From Cyclaneusma minus (Eukaryota > Ascomycota > Leotiomycetes > Marthamycetales > Marthamycetaceae): a stretch of 64,000 nt of DNA. Within the stretch, counting starts at the first letter, position 1; each line of letters begins with the position of its first letter. Under the pieces are notes generated by a model. That model made no database searches. It was given only the letters and a program-made list of their open reading frames with translations, and was not told the origin of the DNA. Of this stretch, positions 24,011 through 36,329 are shown one piece after another. A program made the translations under genes and the position numbers. Location: positions 1,726,092 to 1,790,091 of the forward strand of contig JAKZHN010000006.1 of NCBI GenBank assembly GCA_037179335.1. The letters are read 5' to 3'.

Positions 24011-25014
24011 GGTGTCTGAAGTTGTGGGGTTGTGTGTGAGAGAGTTTGTGCGGGCCGAGGCGGAAGACGAGGGTATCTGGCGTTGGGTGGAGTCGGCGGA
24101 GGAGCGTTGTTGTGCTTTGGTGGTGGAAGTTGGAGAGCGATGTCAGAGAGAGACTGCGCCTTGAAGAACTAAAATACGGCGATCGTTAGCGGCAAGCGAG
24201 TGGGTGGGTGGCTTGGGTGGCTTGTGTGAATACGAAAGCGAGCGGGGCTGATTCACGTCCTGTTCAACTTCACAGAGGTTACTCTGAATGGGAAATGGAG
24301 TGGCAGGATTCAGTGGGGATTATTCACAGATTTGAGGCGGAGTGCTTGATTACGGTGGAAAGAGAAAGGTCTTGCTTACCGAAAGAGGAGATGCACTGCT
24401 GGCTGTGTTCGTAATGAACGAGGTTGCAGCAAGCTCAAGTCACCAAGAGAAGGAGAACACCGAAAGTGGTCGAAGAAAGCCTTTATCAAGATTTTTATAT
24501 TGCTGTGCAGTGCTGTCACCGGAGGCGGGGGAAGGAGAGGGCGCCACTGGGTACTGCCACATGGAGACTGATTGATTCATCTAGAAGTCATGCTCTTCTC
24601 TTGATTACCAAGCTACCATCTTGTTCACAACTGCTAGATTGCTACCCAATTTTTCGCTGTTTTATTCCCATCATGCCCTTTGTGACTTTGTCACTCGCCC
24701 AGGGATCTCAGCGGGTAATGACGTCCTCGTCGCCCTATGACGATGCGCGAATGGTGTGGGTTCGCTGACAACAAAACACTACATGTAATCTATCACGATG
24801 CTATGCCACGTTTCCAACGTGTTTTCTGGGTAATTACCACAATAATATCCCGTCGCCAAAGCAATAACGACGCCAGCAACCAGAGATATTGGAATTCGTT
24901 GGCGTCTGAGAACTCCCTTTCATTTGTTTCATCAGAAACTTAAATGGGGGTGGGTAGCACCCTCCTTGGCTCGAAAGAAAGTGCATCAAGGGGCGCTTCG
25001 ATGTTCCAATCATT
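24011..25014. other. Intergenic region, UBC4 promoter and GCDH 3' flank
   Basis: About 1 kb upstream of UBC4 and downstream of the acyl-CoA dehydrogenase gene, both on the minus strand. No coding signal, repeat or RNA gene was recognised. Confidence 0.5.
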
Positions 25015-26550
25015 CTACACAAACGCCTGAATCCCAGTAATAGCCCTGCCAAGAATAAGACCTGCAACCGGCGTCAGTCAAAACGGCATCAAAACGGCAT
25101 CAAAACATCTCCAGCAGCATCGAATCAACTTACTGTGAATATCACTCTGGCCCTCATAAGTCTGCGTAACAAAAAGATTCGCAACATGTCTTCCAATGCC
25201 ATACTCATCACTCACAGCATTCCCTCCAAAAATCTCCTGCAACACCCTAGCATTCACCAGCGCTCTATCACAATTCTGTCGTTTAATCACTATCGCTCAA
25301 GTCAGCCTAACTCCTCATCCAAATCTCCCTCGTCTCCTTTTCAACTTACTAGAAATCATCTCCGGCGCCGCCTTCCCCTCATCCTTCAACCTCCCCACCT
25401 GAATACTGGCAAGAATCCCGTACGCCGCATCCGTCGTAGCATCCGCCAACTTCTTCTGCACCAACTGATATTTCGCAATCGGATTCCCCTTAAACTGCTT
25501 CCTCTCCAGTGCATACGTCCTCGCCCTACTTATACAATCTTCCAACGCCCCCATAGTGCCCCACGCAATGCCATATCTGGCACTGTTTAGACAAGTAAAC
25601 GGCCCCCTCAATCCCTCAACATCCGGAAACATCATCTCCTCCGCCACCGGCACATCATCCATCATAATCATGCCCGTCAAACTCGCCCTCAATCCATTCT
25701 TATTCTTTATCGCCGGCGTTTCCAACGTCCCAGGCGGACATTTACTCCTCTCTACCAAAAACCCCCTAATCTTCCCCGTTTCCTGCAATTTTGCCCAAAC
25801 CAACAGCACATCCGCAATCGGCGAATTCGTAATCCACGTCTTCGCACCACTGAGACTCAAATATCCTTTTTTGCTCGGATGCGGTTTTGCCATCGTTTCC
25901 ATACTTCCCGGATCGCTGCCGTGGTTTGGCTCGGTGAGGCCGAATGCGCCCAGCATTTTTCCTTTGGCTAGTTGGGGGAGGAATTTGTCCTTCTGCTCTT
26001 GTGTACCGAACTCATCAATCCCTCCCATCACCAACGATGATTGTACAGACATGCCGGATCTGTAGCCGCTATCCACTCTCTCTACAGCCCTTGTGATCAA
26101 TCCTGATGCGACGTTGGAAACGCCCGCGCAGTCATATCCCATGATTGTAGCACCCAACAAGCCAAGCTCGCCCATCTCTTCGAGGATCTTTTTGTCGAAT
26201 GTTTCGGTGCGGTATGCATCTGTCAGTTCCCAATTCAAGAAATGAATTAGCAATCGTTTTCTCAGTACGCCACTTCTCAGTCCTCAAGACACTAAGAATA
26301 GCTTGGTAAGAGGAGATGGACTGATGGAGGTACCTAGAACTCGCGGCAACATGCGCTCCTGACAATACGCCTCTGCCGTTTCTGAAATAGCAATTTCCTC
26401 TTCGGTGAGCAGGTTTTTGGCGTTCAATGGGTCGGTCCAGTCGAATTTCTGGGGGGTTGCGTGTTCGGCGTATCCGCGACATTGGGCTCGAGCTATGCTC
26501 GAGCTTCGTAATTGCCGGCTGGCAGATCGGATCATTGGTCTATACATCAT
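25015..26550 (-). CDS. Glutaryl-CoA dehydrogenase, mitochondrial acyl-CoA dehydrogenase family, 429 aa
   Basis: Four exons, 26550-26334, 26219-25350, 25289-25134 and 25061-25015, give 429 aa, the normal GCDH length. The enzyme oxidises and decarboxylates glutaryl-CoA to crotonyl-CoA with FAD in the mitochondrial matrix, late in lysine and tryptophan degradation. The N-terminus (MMYRPMIRSASRQLRSSS) is Arg/Ser-rich without acidic residues, as expected for a mitochondrial presequence. Family motifs are FGLTEPNHGSDPGSM, GAKTWITNSPIADVLLVWAK, YGIAWGTMGALEDC and ALERKQF; the catalytic base is E408 in QTYEGQSDIHS, followed by LILGRAITGIQAF. The first three introns all have good GT…AG ends, and the last exon is 47 bp. 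It shares a 960-bp divergent upstream region with FEN1. Closely related short-chain acyl-CoA dehydrogenases lack the YGIAWG pattern, which supports GCDH. Confidence 0.93.
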
Positions 26551-27511
26551 GAAGGTTGTATTTGCGGATTTAAAGGAGTTGAACGAGCCATAGAAAGAAA
26601 GGAGAGGAATTGGCCGGGCACGAGCTATGATGATGATATGGGATTTGGGAATGGGATACGCATGGCGTGCATTTAGTGCCCCGCCATTGACGCGCCGAGC
26701 CGATGATCCGAGGTCTGGGGTTTGGGACTTGGCGACGAGAAGGGAAGACCGATTGAAACTTGGAGGGGGAAAGTAGAGAAAATGCCGATTTATTGAGAAT
26801 TTGAAAGACGACTTACGGTAAGAGCGAAGCTTGAAATGGTTTCAGGGGCATAATGATAAAAAAGGGGGAGTTTGAAGTGCGCAGTACGCGGCTTACAACA
26901 AGACGTTGAGTCGTAGACGCAGTAGACAGACCAGCGATCGAAAACCGATGCGCGCGTAGTTTTGTGATCTGGCTCTGTAAATTTGAGATTACTTTGTATT
27001 TCCCGCTTCGCTGGCGACTTCGATTCTATCATTGACCAAACAAGCACCGAAAGGCAAGTTCTCCAGGTTCGTTAGCGGGCCAGGAGACTTCCCGTCTTCT
27101 CATCCTGTGTTCTACCATCCCGTTGTCTTTCCACGATTCCGCCACCAGGTGAAAGTTGTTGGAACTCAGGCTGAGGAAAACGGTCCTACCTCACAGGTTT
27201 GAACCCACCTACCAGATCAACATTGAAGTCTCAGCTCGGCTGTATTTGACGCTTCTGATGGTCGACGTGGTTTTGTGATGGAGCCTGGGGATAAGAGGAA
27301 TTCAGCGCCAAGCCCCGGTCACATGTCGCGCTCCCCCACTCTACGCTAGTGTCGCGAACATTCACGTCACCTCAAATTGAAGCGCGTCTCGACTTCTGCA
27401 TCTCCCACAACCCACGAATTGAGCATCCCTGGACTTGGGACACCACACCGCCAATTGCCTGACTACAGGACCGAAAACTACACAAAACTGCAAGTCCGAA
27501 CAGTCGCCAAG
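26551..27511. other. Divergent promoter region, GCDH / FEN1
   Basis: About 960 bp between two divergently transcribed genes. Balanced composition, no repeat and no credible ORF. No clear TATA box for either gene, as is common for fungal housekeeping promoters. Confidence 0.5.
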
Positions 27512-28899
27512 ATGGGTATTAAGCAGCTCTTCTCCATCATCAAGGACGAGGCTCCCGATGCCGTCAAGAACAATGAGATCAAGAGCCACTTCGGCCGCAA
27601 AGTTGCCATTGTGAGTCTGCCAGCACCCCAATTTTCACCGAAAAGCTCACTTCACTAACCAATGTCTCCAGGATGCGTACGCTATCATCCAAACTTAATC
27701 CACCTCCACAAATTTAATACATCACAGGTCCATGAGCATCTACAGCTTCCTCATCGCCGTCCGCTCCGACGGACAACAACTCACCAACGAATCCGGCGAA
27801 ACCACCTCCCACCTAATGGGCATGTTCTACCGCACCCTCCGCATCTGCGACAACGGCATTTCCCCCCTCTACGTCTTCGACGGCAAGCCTCCCACTCTCA
27901 AATCCGGCGAGTTGGCAAAACGTTTCCAGCGCAAAGCCGAAGCTACCGAAGGTCTTGAGGAAGCTAAGGAGACTGGTACGGCCGAAGAGGTTGAGAAGTT
28001 TTCGAGACGCACGGTTAGGGTTACGAGAGAGCATAATGCTGAATGTCAGAAGCTGCTGAAGTTGATGGGCATTCCGTATATTATTGCACCGACGGAGGCT
28101 GAGGCGCAGTGTGCGGTCCTGGCGAGGGAGGGAAAGGTCTATGCGGCGGCGTCTGAGGACATGGATACGTTGTGTTTTGACAGTCCAATTCTCCTGCGTC
28201 ACTTGACGTTCTCGGAGCAGCGCAAGGAACCGATCCAGGAAATCCACTTGGACAAGGTCCTTGCTGGCCTGAACATGGACCGTAAGCAAGTAAGTTTCCA
28301 AATCCCCACATCCCCTATCTCCTGTCAATATTACAAAAGAAGCGAGCCTATGTGCTAATTGCCATGCAACAAAACAGTTTGTCGATCTCTGCATCCTCCT
28401 CGGCTGCGACTACCTCGACCCCATCCCCAAAGTCGGTCCCTCCACCGCCCTCAAGCTCATCCGCGACCACGGCTCCCTCGAGAAAGTCGTCGAAGCCATC
28501 CAATCCGACCCCAAGGAGAAATACGTAATCCCCGAAGACTGGCCCTACCTGGACGCGCGCGAGCTCTTCTTCCACCCCGACGTTCGCCCCGCCGATCATC
28601 CCGACTGCGATTTCAAATGGGAAGCTCCTGACGTCGAAGGTCTTGTCCAGTTTCTCTGTGTCGAGAAAGGATTTTCGGAAGATAGGATTAGGAGTGCGGT
28701 GCAGAAGTTGCAGAAGAATCTGAAGGGGGGCAAGCAGACGAGACTGGAGGGTTTCTTTACGGTGAAGCCGAAGACAGAGGAGGAGCTGGAGAAGGGGAAG
28801 AGGAAGAGGGAGGCGGAGAGGGAGGAGGCTAAGAAGAAACAGAAGGAGGAGAAGAAGGAGAAGAAGCAGGCGAAGGCGAAGCCGAGGGGTACTGCTTGA
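27512..28899 (+). CDS. FEN1: Flap endonuclease 1 (Rad27 family), 395 aa
   Basis: Four exons, 27512-27610, 27672-27676, 27728-28289 and 28378-28899, give 395 aa. FEN1 cuts 5' flaps during Okazaki fragment maturation and long-patch base excision repair in the nucleus. The N-domain begins MGIKQLFSIIKDEAPDAV. Metal-binding acidic residues can be placed: D34 (KVAIDASMSIYSF), D86 (VFDGKPP), the two Glu in PTEAEAQC, the two Asp in SEDMDTL and the Asp in GCDYLDPIPK. The PCNA-binding box is QTRLEGFF near residue 340, followed by a Lys/Glu-rich tail. Exon 2 is only 5 bp (GATGC) yet supplies D34; skipping it shifts the frame and retention of its flanking intron gives a stop soon after. The intron branch sites CTAACC and CTTAATC are visible. 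Confidence 0.97.
27672..27676 (+). other. FEN1: Five-base microexon of FEN1
   Basis: The bases GATGC sit between TCTCCAG (3' splice site ending at 27671) and GTACGC (5' splice site at 27677). Joined to exon 1 (…GCCATT) and exon 3 (GTCCATGAGC…) they restore VAI-DAS-MSIY exactly as in FEN1 of other eukaryotes. No other splice choice in this stretch gives that reading. Confidence 0.9.
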
Positions 28900-29100
28900 G
28901 GGGATGTGAAGGCGCTACGTTTTCTTTGCTTTTGCTTTCATGAAGATGCGATCGGCGAATGGGAAAAGAATTCCCAGGCTTTGAGGATCGGAGCAGGGCG
29001 TTTTTGGGAGGCGTCTAAGGACTAGCCACAGGGGGCTACAGTTACATCATGGTTGCTTACTTGCTACCATTTTTGAAGCCACAACACAAAATCAAAGTTC
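28900..29100. other. FEN1 3' flank
   Basis: A short spacer holding the FEN1 3' untranslated region and terminator. Array C begins just after it. Confidence 0.5.
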
Positions 29101-32100
29101 ACTTACAGACTTAGCATGGCGCGCCCGCTCACGTGTCGAGTGAGTAAGTTATTAGACTCGACTTCGACTCCTAGAAGCTCTATAAAAGGAGCCATCTCTC
29201 CTGTTCTTTTCCTTTCAAGCCTTTTACATACTTACACAACATCGTACCACGCGGAACAACCTTTGGTAAAGTCAGAGCGCTTTGTAGCGAAAGTTGTGTC
29301 TGCGCTCTGTACTTCCCCCACTTTTTTCTTAGGCCCTCCTACGGTCCCACCGAGTCCAAGCAATATCGACAGCAGCTAGTCACATTCAACGGTAAGGTCC
29401 AGGTTTGACAGCAGCAACACATACTTAACCTTGCTCACGTGTCACGCGAATAACACATTATCTAACCTTGGCGTCGAGCCTGGAATCTCTATAAAAGTAG
29501 CGATCTCCTCTCCTGTTCTTTTCTCTTCGATGTTCAACGATCTCTGATCAAGCACCTTCGAGCGCTTCGCAGCAAAATCCGAATTTGGCTTTCCTATTTC
29601 CCCTACCCTTCTCCTTTGACTTACCTCTCACAGTCCACAGTCCCACCAATTCCAAGGAACATCGACAGCAGCTAGTCACATACAATGGCGACATTGAGGT
29701 ATGACAGTAGTAAAATCCCTCGAATTCACTCACGTTTTAAGCGGCTTTGTAAGTGAAGCCCGCTTTCTCAGGGGCTGGAAAGTCTATATAAGGAGCCCTC
29801 TCCTCTCCTGTTCTTTTCTCTCCACGCTCTCCAAACTTCGCTTTCCAGATCATGTTAAATGACCTCTGATCAAGCACCTTTGAGCGCTTTGCAGCAATAT
29901 CGGAGTTTGGTCTTTCTACTTTAACTTCTCCTACCCTTAATTTTAACTTCCCTCCACTTTCCACTCTAAAACTGACTCCGAAAAACGGCGACAGCAGCTA
30001 GTCACGTACAATGGTGAGTTCCGGGTGTGACAGAAGTTGTGGCAGCAACGCAGAGCTTGCTCACGTGCCAAGCGAACAAGTTTAGTAAACTCGGCTTTCT
30101 CAAGGACTGGGAGCTATAAAATAGGGCACCTCTTCTCCTGTTATTTCCCCTCCACGCTTTTTTTCGAGGACCAACAATACTAGTCTATTGCACTTCCCCA
30201 CCTCAAATGACTTTGGATAAGGTGGGAGCAATTTGGTAAAAAGTCAAACTCTGAATCTAGGCTTTCTATGTTCCTTATCCCTTCTTTTGCTTACCTCCCA
30301 CGGTCCTATTGATTCCGAAAAAAAGGGTGACTGACAGCAGTTGGCCGGATACGACAGTGGCATTCAAATTCGACAGCAGCAAAAAGATATCATTCAATCG
30401 AGCTTGTTCACGTGCCAAGCTAACTACTTAGTAAGTAAACTTGGCCTTCTACGCGAAAGTCTATAAAGGGGCCATGTCTTCCTTTGTGTTTTTCTTTTCA
30501 TGTCTTCCAACGGCTTGGACAAACTATATGGTGCTGTGGCACTTCTGCACATCCAACAATTTGGAGTAACTCAGATCGCCTCGCAGCAGAATCCCAGACT
30601 CTTGACTGTGACTCTTCTGTCTTTGCATTTCTTTGTCCTGGCTGATTTCGCAAAAGTCTGTCGACAGCAGTAAGCCACATGTAACGATGACATTCGATGA
30701 TGACAGCAGCAGCAGAAGACCTTCGACTTTACCTACGAGTCAAGCTAACGAGCTAGTAGACTCAGCTTCGAGCACTGGAAGGTCTATAAAAGCACACTGC
30801 ATGTCCATCTTGATCTTCTCTTCATACATCATTGAGTGCGCAGGTCATTGCGAAGTATGATGTCGCACTTCTCCACCCCTGAACGGCTGAGGTCAAGCAG
30901 GACTCAGGAGTAAGCAGGAATCATTCTGCAAACAGAAACCTGGGACTTGTGCGTGATTGGTTTGGTTCTTCTGTTTTTGCATTTCTTGCCCTTCCACCTC
31001 CAGCGGATGTCGACAGCAGCTAGCCAGATGCGGTGGTGAGGTTCAGGCGTGACAGCACAGCAAAATATCTTTGGGTTTGTTCACGTGTGAAGCTCAACTT
31101 TGAGCACGAGAAACTCTATAAAAGCACGCAGCATGTCCTTTTCTCTATTTTCTTCATACTTTACGAGACCTCGCACTTCTCCACGCTGAACGGCCGAGGG
31201 CTAAGCAGCAGCAGAATTCTGAGACTCTTGTGTAATTTGTTTGCTTTTTTAGTCTTTGCATTTCTCGCCTTCCCGCGTCCAACGGATATTAACAGCAGTA
31301 AGGCACGTATGATGGTAAGGCCTAGATATAACAGCAGCAGCAAGATATTTTCGAGATTGCTCACGTGAAAAACCATTTGGTTGGTGGATTCGGCCTCGAA
31401 CATGTGGTCGAAAAGCTATAAAAAGGCCATCTCTCTTCTTGTTTTTTTTTCTTCTTCATGCTTTTCTATATGCCGTGCAGCAAGCGATAGAAGTGTCTTA
31501 TTCATTCAAGCTGAACGGCTACAGGCCAAGCAGGAGCAGGCAGGATTCACTTCGCAATAGAGACCCGAGCGGATCAATGGGTGGCGGCATTCTGTCATAG
31601 AATTTCTTTGCCTGCACTGCCTTCGAATGAGATGTTGACAGCAGTAGGATAAATGCGAGAATGGGAGACGGGTATGACAGCAGCAAAACTGGCTCAAGCT
31701 TATTCACCCGTTGAGCCACTCAGCAAATAAGCTCGGCCTCCAGCATCAGGAATACAGGTAGGTATAAAAGGAGGCACCTCTCCATTGGTTATTTCCTTCT
31801 CCACACCCTTCAGGAAGTAGATGACCCGGGTATGGTTATTGATTGCACCAATTCGTAACGACTGATTTTGGACCAAGCAAGACCACGTCGCAGCAAAATC
31901 CAATTCTCTAAAACTCCGAGTTTAACATTTCTATTTTCGCAATTCTCTGCTCGTTCTTTTTTTCCAAAAAGAAAACCATTGGAGGATCGGCAGCAGCTAG
32001 TCAAAATCCGACAATGAGATTCAAGTGTGACAGCAGCAGCGCATACTTGATTTTCCTCACGTGTCAAACCATTTAGTTAGTGAACTCGTCCTCGAGCACA

Positions 32101-33500
32101 TGATAGGCAAGCTATAAAAGAAGGCACAATTTCCCCTGTTCTTTCCTCTCTAGACTCTTCACCGTGCAAGGCATCCTCTCATGGTCTTCCGTTGCACATC
32201 TACACGTACATGTAAGTGACCCTGGACTAGGGTCAGTGAGGCCACTTCGCAACAGAATCAAGACTCTAAGTTTGACACTTCCAGTTTCGCCATTCCTTGC
32301 AACCCCATCTCCCCCGCTAAACTTCGACAGCAGCAAGCAGTATACGACGGTGAGGTCCATACATGAGCAACAGCGCATACTTGATTTTGTTGCGGGTATC
32401 TAGTCAATCAGCAAGCTCGGTTTCGAGCGCAAGAAAAGCTATAAAATGAGCCATCGCTTCCCTCTTTCTTTCCTCTCTAATCTCTCACACTAACTTTCCG
32501 CCAACCATGGTAATCTGCTACACATCTCTGCACGAATGGCCTTGGACTAAGTAAGAGCGCTTCGCAGCAGAATTCAACTCTCCAAGACTCCCGAGTTTAG
32601 CACTTATTTTTCTGCAATTCCTTGATCTCCCACCGCCTCCAGTAAACATCAGTAGCAGCAACAACATACAGCGGTAAGGTCCGGAGGTGACAGGGGAACC
32701 GCATGCAAGAGCTTGCTCACGTGGACTTATCATACTCAGCCTCGAGTCCTAGAAACCCTGCCTATAAAAAGAGTCAAATCTTCCCTTGTTCTTTCCTCTC
32801 CACACTCTTCATGATCATGAGATCAGTCGCGATCATATGGTAATCTATTGCAATTTTCCGAGACAGAGGTTCTGCAACCAGGTAAGACATTTTGGCCGTA
32901 ACATTTGAGCAAACATTTCACCACCGTATTACTTTGCGCTCCATTCTCTTGGGGCTGACGTCGAAAGCAGCAAGCCACATACGACGGTGAGGTCCAGACA
33001 TGAGAGGGGGAAGACCCGCAAGAGCTCACGTGTCAAACAATTTGCTTAATTCAGCCTGGAGTTTTAAAAAATTTGCCTATAAAAGGAGACACCCTTTGTC
33101 CTGTTTTTACTCTCCCCACTTTAGATAGGGGATAGTGTTATGATAAGCTTTGCACCTCTCTGAGAGGAACGGTCTTGAGTTGGGCAGAAACACTTCGCAG
33201 CAATACCTGGGCTGACTTTTCATCTCCATATTCCTTGCTGCACCCAATACTTTGCGCTGACATCGACAGCAGCAAGCCAAATAAGGCGACGAGAGACGGG
33301 TGCGACATCAGGGACACCTACGCGAGAATCGTTGCGTAGCAAAGTACTGAGTCAGTTCGCTCGCCTCGAACACTAGAAACTCTATAAAAGGGGTCACCTC
33401 TTCCCTGTTTCTTTCCTCTTTACACTCTTTCAGCAGTAAGGCCAGAGGGTATGATCAAGTTTGCACGTCTTATTGAGCTGTAGAGAGGCAGGAAATAGAG
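29100..33500 (+). repeat. Promoter-unit array C (14 tandem units, plus strand)
   Basis: The clearest of the four arrays; period 295-349 bp. TATA boxes (CTATAAAAG and close variants) start at 29180, 29489, 29784, 30114, 30461, 30784, 31116, 31416, 31762, 32112, 32439, 32762, 33077 and 33382. Exact CACGTG boxes start at 29130, 29436, 30062, 30409, 31082, 31362, 32058, 32718 and 33027; in most of these the distance to the TATA start is 50-54 bp (34 and 44 in two). The other five units have a decayed box at the same place. Further upstream is (T)GACAGCAGCAAAA, often paired about 35 bp after another GACAGCAGC-TAGTCACAT-type box. Below the TATA box comes a pyrimidine tract (CTCCTGTTCTTTTCTCTCC) like a fungal initiator, then a segment with GAGCGCTTCGCAGCA. 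No shared reading frame exists. The array points toward the AT-rich block that starts near 33540. Confidence 0.88.
29990..30160 (+). promoter_or_regulatory. Representative array C unit: GACAGCAGC, E-box, TATA, pyrimidine initiator
   Basis: GACAGCAGCTAGTCACGT starts at 29990 and is followed by a second, weaker CAG-rich box near 30027-30047. The E-box CACGTG lies at 30062-30067, the TATA box CTATAAAATAG at 30114-30124 and the pyrimidine tract at about 30128-30157. This order recurs through the array. A start site about 30 bp below the TATA box is inferred. Confidence 0.65.
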
Positions 33501-33950
33501 TAGCATTGGTCTTCCTTGCTAAACTTAATATTGTGCACAGCGCTATATATCCTATACCATTCTAGCCCACGTGGGTGGCTTTTAAAACGGTTATATCCGA
33601 GTAAAATAAGGCTGACCGAATGCCAAGGTTAGCGCTAAGCGCTTATTTCAATAGTTATTTATATTTTTCGACTATTTATTCCTGCCAAAAATCAAGCACT
33701 TTGCAATGCTTTAGGCTTTCCGGCTATAAAAGAATTTAAATTTTGGAAAAAGTGCTTTAAAAAAGTAGTTAGAAAATAAATAAATTTTAGCCAAATGTTT
33801 TTTGCCTTTTGCTATAATATAAAAAGTTAAAATTATAAAGCCCCGTAATGGCGCTATATAATTGCCAATTAATTTCTAAAACCCTATAGTCAGCCCAAAA
33901 CGACAAATAGCTATAACGATTTGAAGACTCATTCGTGCTAATAAGCTGAA
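33500..33950. other. Transition from array C to AT-rich block
   Basis: Base composition falls quickly after about 33540. The perfect palindrome CCCACGTGGG (33569-33578) and the inverted motif GCGCTAAGCGC lie at the edge. From 33650 to 33950 the sequence is moderately AT-rich, less mutated than what follows. No gene was seen. Confidence 0.5.
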
Positions 33951-34310
33951 GCTTAATTAGCAAATTATTATATACACTTATATACAATAGTACCACGACC
34001 GCTTATACGCACCAAGGGTAAATTATGGCATTGCTAAAGCAATAGCCACCATTATTATAATTATTATATATATTTATATGCAATAGTATCATAATTGCTT
34101 ATATATATTAAAAATAAATTATAGTATTGCTAAAATAATAGCCATTATTATTATAATAAATAATATTTTATATAAGTTTAATATTTTAAAAACTCAATTA
34201 ATATATTAAATATATATAAAATATTAAAATTTAAAATTTAAAAAACTTAATATAAATAATAGATTTTAGTTTTTTAAAATTAAAATTAAATTTTATTTAA
34301 AACATTTAGG
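33950..34310 (+). repeat. 5' LTR of the gypsy element, with internal tandem duplication
   Basis: The segment from TTAATTAGCAAATTATTATA is repeated at about 41065. Inside it, 33966-34050 and 34055-34150 are tandem copies of one sequence: the first has more C and G (CCACGACCGCTTATACGC) and the second shows T or A at those positions, so the differences are almost all C-to-T or G-to-A. The exact outer ends could not be fixed. Confidence 0.65.
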
Positions 34311-36329
34311 AAGATATTGGCAAAATCAAAAATAAATAAAAATAAAAACCATTTTTCTATATAGCAAATACAAGCTTTTACTTTTTAATAGCAAGCCGCT
34401 ATATATATAATAGCCTAGTAATATTAAGCTAAAGCCTAAATTATTTGATATATTAAAACTTTTATTATTTAATTTTTTTTAAATAAATATATTATACCGG
34501 CTGCTTTATTAGCTAAATTTAATAAAAAAAAGCCAGAAAAGAATTAGCAAATAGCAGCTTATATTTAAAAATAATTTGCCAATATAAAAAATAATTATAT
34601 TTAAAAAATTGCAGCTATAAAAAATAAATGCTATAAAGCAATTAAAGTAATAAAATACAATAATATAAAAGCAGCCTTTGCTAATATTTTTAAAGCAAGT
34701 ATTTTAGCGGTTTATAAATATTAAATATTGCTAAAAGTTATTTTTTTTATAAAATTTAATAAAAGAAAATATTCTATTTAAAAGAATTAAATAAAGGCTA
34801 AAATTTATATAAATTTATATAAATTTATATAAATTTATTAATTAATATACAATTTTAATATATTTATAATTAAATATTAAAAACAGCTATAAAATAAATT
34901 TAGCCTTAAATTAAAATTTATATTGCCAAAAATTTTAATTTTATTATTAAATTGCTAATAATATTATAAAAGCAATTAAATTTGGTATATAATAATTTAA
35001 AGCTTAAAATAAAAGCCTTAAATAAATTAGCTAAAATAATTTAAAAAAAACAAAAACTTTAATACCTTTATTATTAAATATAATAGTTTTTTAATATAAA
35101 TTAATAATTTAAGCTAGTCAAAAAAAATTTAAATTTAAATTTTTTATTAAAAGCTATTTACTAGCTTTATTATTATAATAGCTTTTGCCAATATATTAAT
35201 TTTTTTTGCAATATATTTTATATATTAATAAGCTATAAATTATAATAATAATTTTAAAAAGCTTAATTAAAAACTCCAAATACGGAAATTTTAATATTGA
35301 AATCAAAAAATTAAAAATAATATTAAGCATTTTTAATTATATAAATTTAAATGCAATAAATCTATTTGCGGTTTTTAATATAAAGCTAAAATAAATAATT
35401 AAGATTATTTTAAATATTAAAAAAAATATTAAATAATGCTTTTATTGCAAAGCTATAAAATATAAAATTTAAGCTTATAAACTGCTTTTTATAAAAGCCT
35501 TAGAAGCGAAAAAAAAATTGAGGCTAATTTAAATTAAAATAAAAATAATTTAAAAAATTAATTGCTTTAATTTTTAAATGCAAATTAAAACGTATTAAAA
35601 AATTAAATTTTTAATAAAAAATAAAAATAAAAAAAAGAATATTAATAGTAAATTATATTATTATTTTAATTAATAATAAATATTTGCCTTTTAAAATAAT
35701 TAGTTTCGCTTTTATATAAAAAACCCATTTTTAGTATATCTTTTTTAATAATTTAAAATTTATTGGCTTTTATATAAGTAATAATTGTAATTAAATATTA
35801 AAAAAATATATTATAAAAAAAGCAATTATATATATAATATTATATTATAGCTATAATATAATATTAAAATAAGCTTAATTAAAATATAAAAAAACAATAA
35901 TTAATATTTATAAAAAAACATTAAGCTTTATATAAAATAGCTAGGTAATTAGCAATTAATATAAATAATTATATTAAAAAATAAAAATTATAAACATTAA
36001 TGCAATAATATTTATTAGGCTTATTAAAAGAAAAATATATATATAAATCTTTGCCTATTTTTTAGCTAATATAAAAAAGGCTTTAAAAATTAAAATGCTT
36101 ATAAATTCGGAAAAGAATTTGCGAAAATATTAGCAAAATATATTAAATAAATTTAATTGGAATTTGGTTTTTTGCCAAAGTTTTAAAATTAATTATGATA
36201 TTAAATTAGAAAAAATAAATAATAAAAATTCTATTACATTTTAAAAATTTATATATAAAATAAGCCGGAAAACATTTTAATACTAAAAACAACCCTTATT
36301 AAATATTAAAAAAAGGATTTATATAAATA

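Noticed and set aside
29100..33500. Array C as a CRISPR array
   Set aside because: Units are about 320 bp with diverged sequence, there are no short identical repeats and the genome is eukaryotic.
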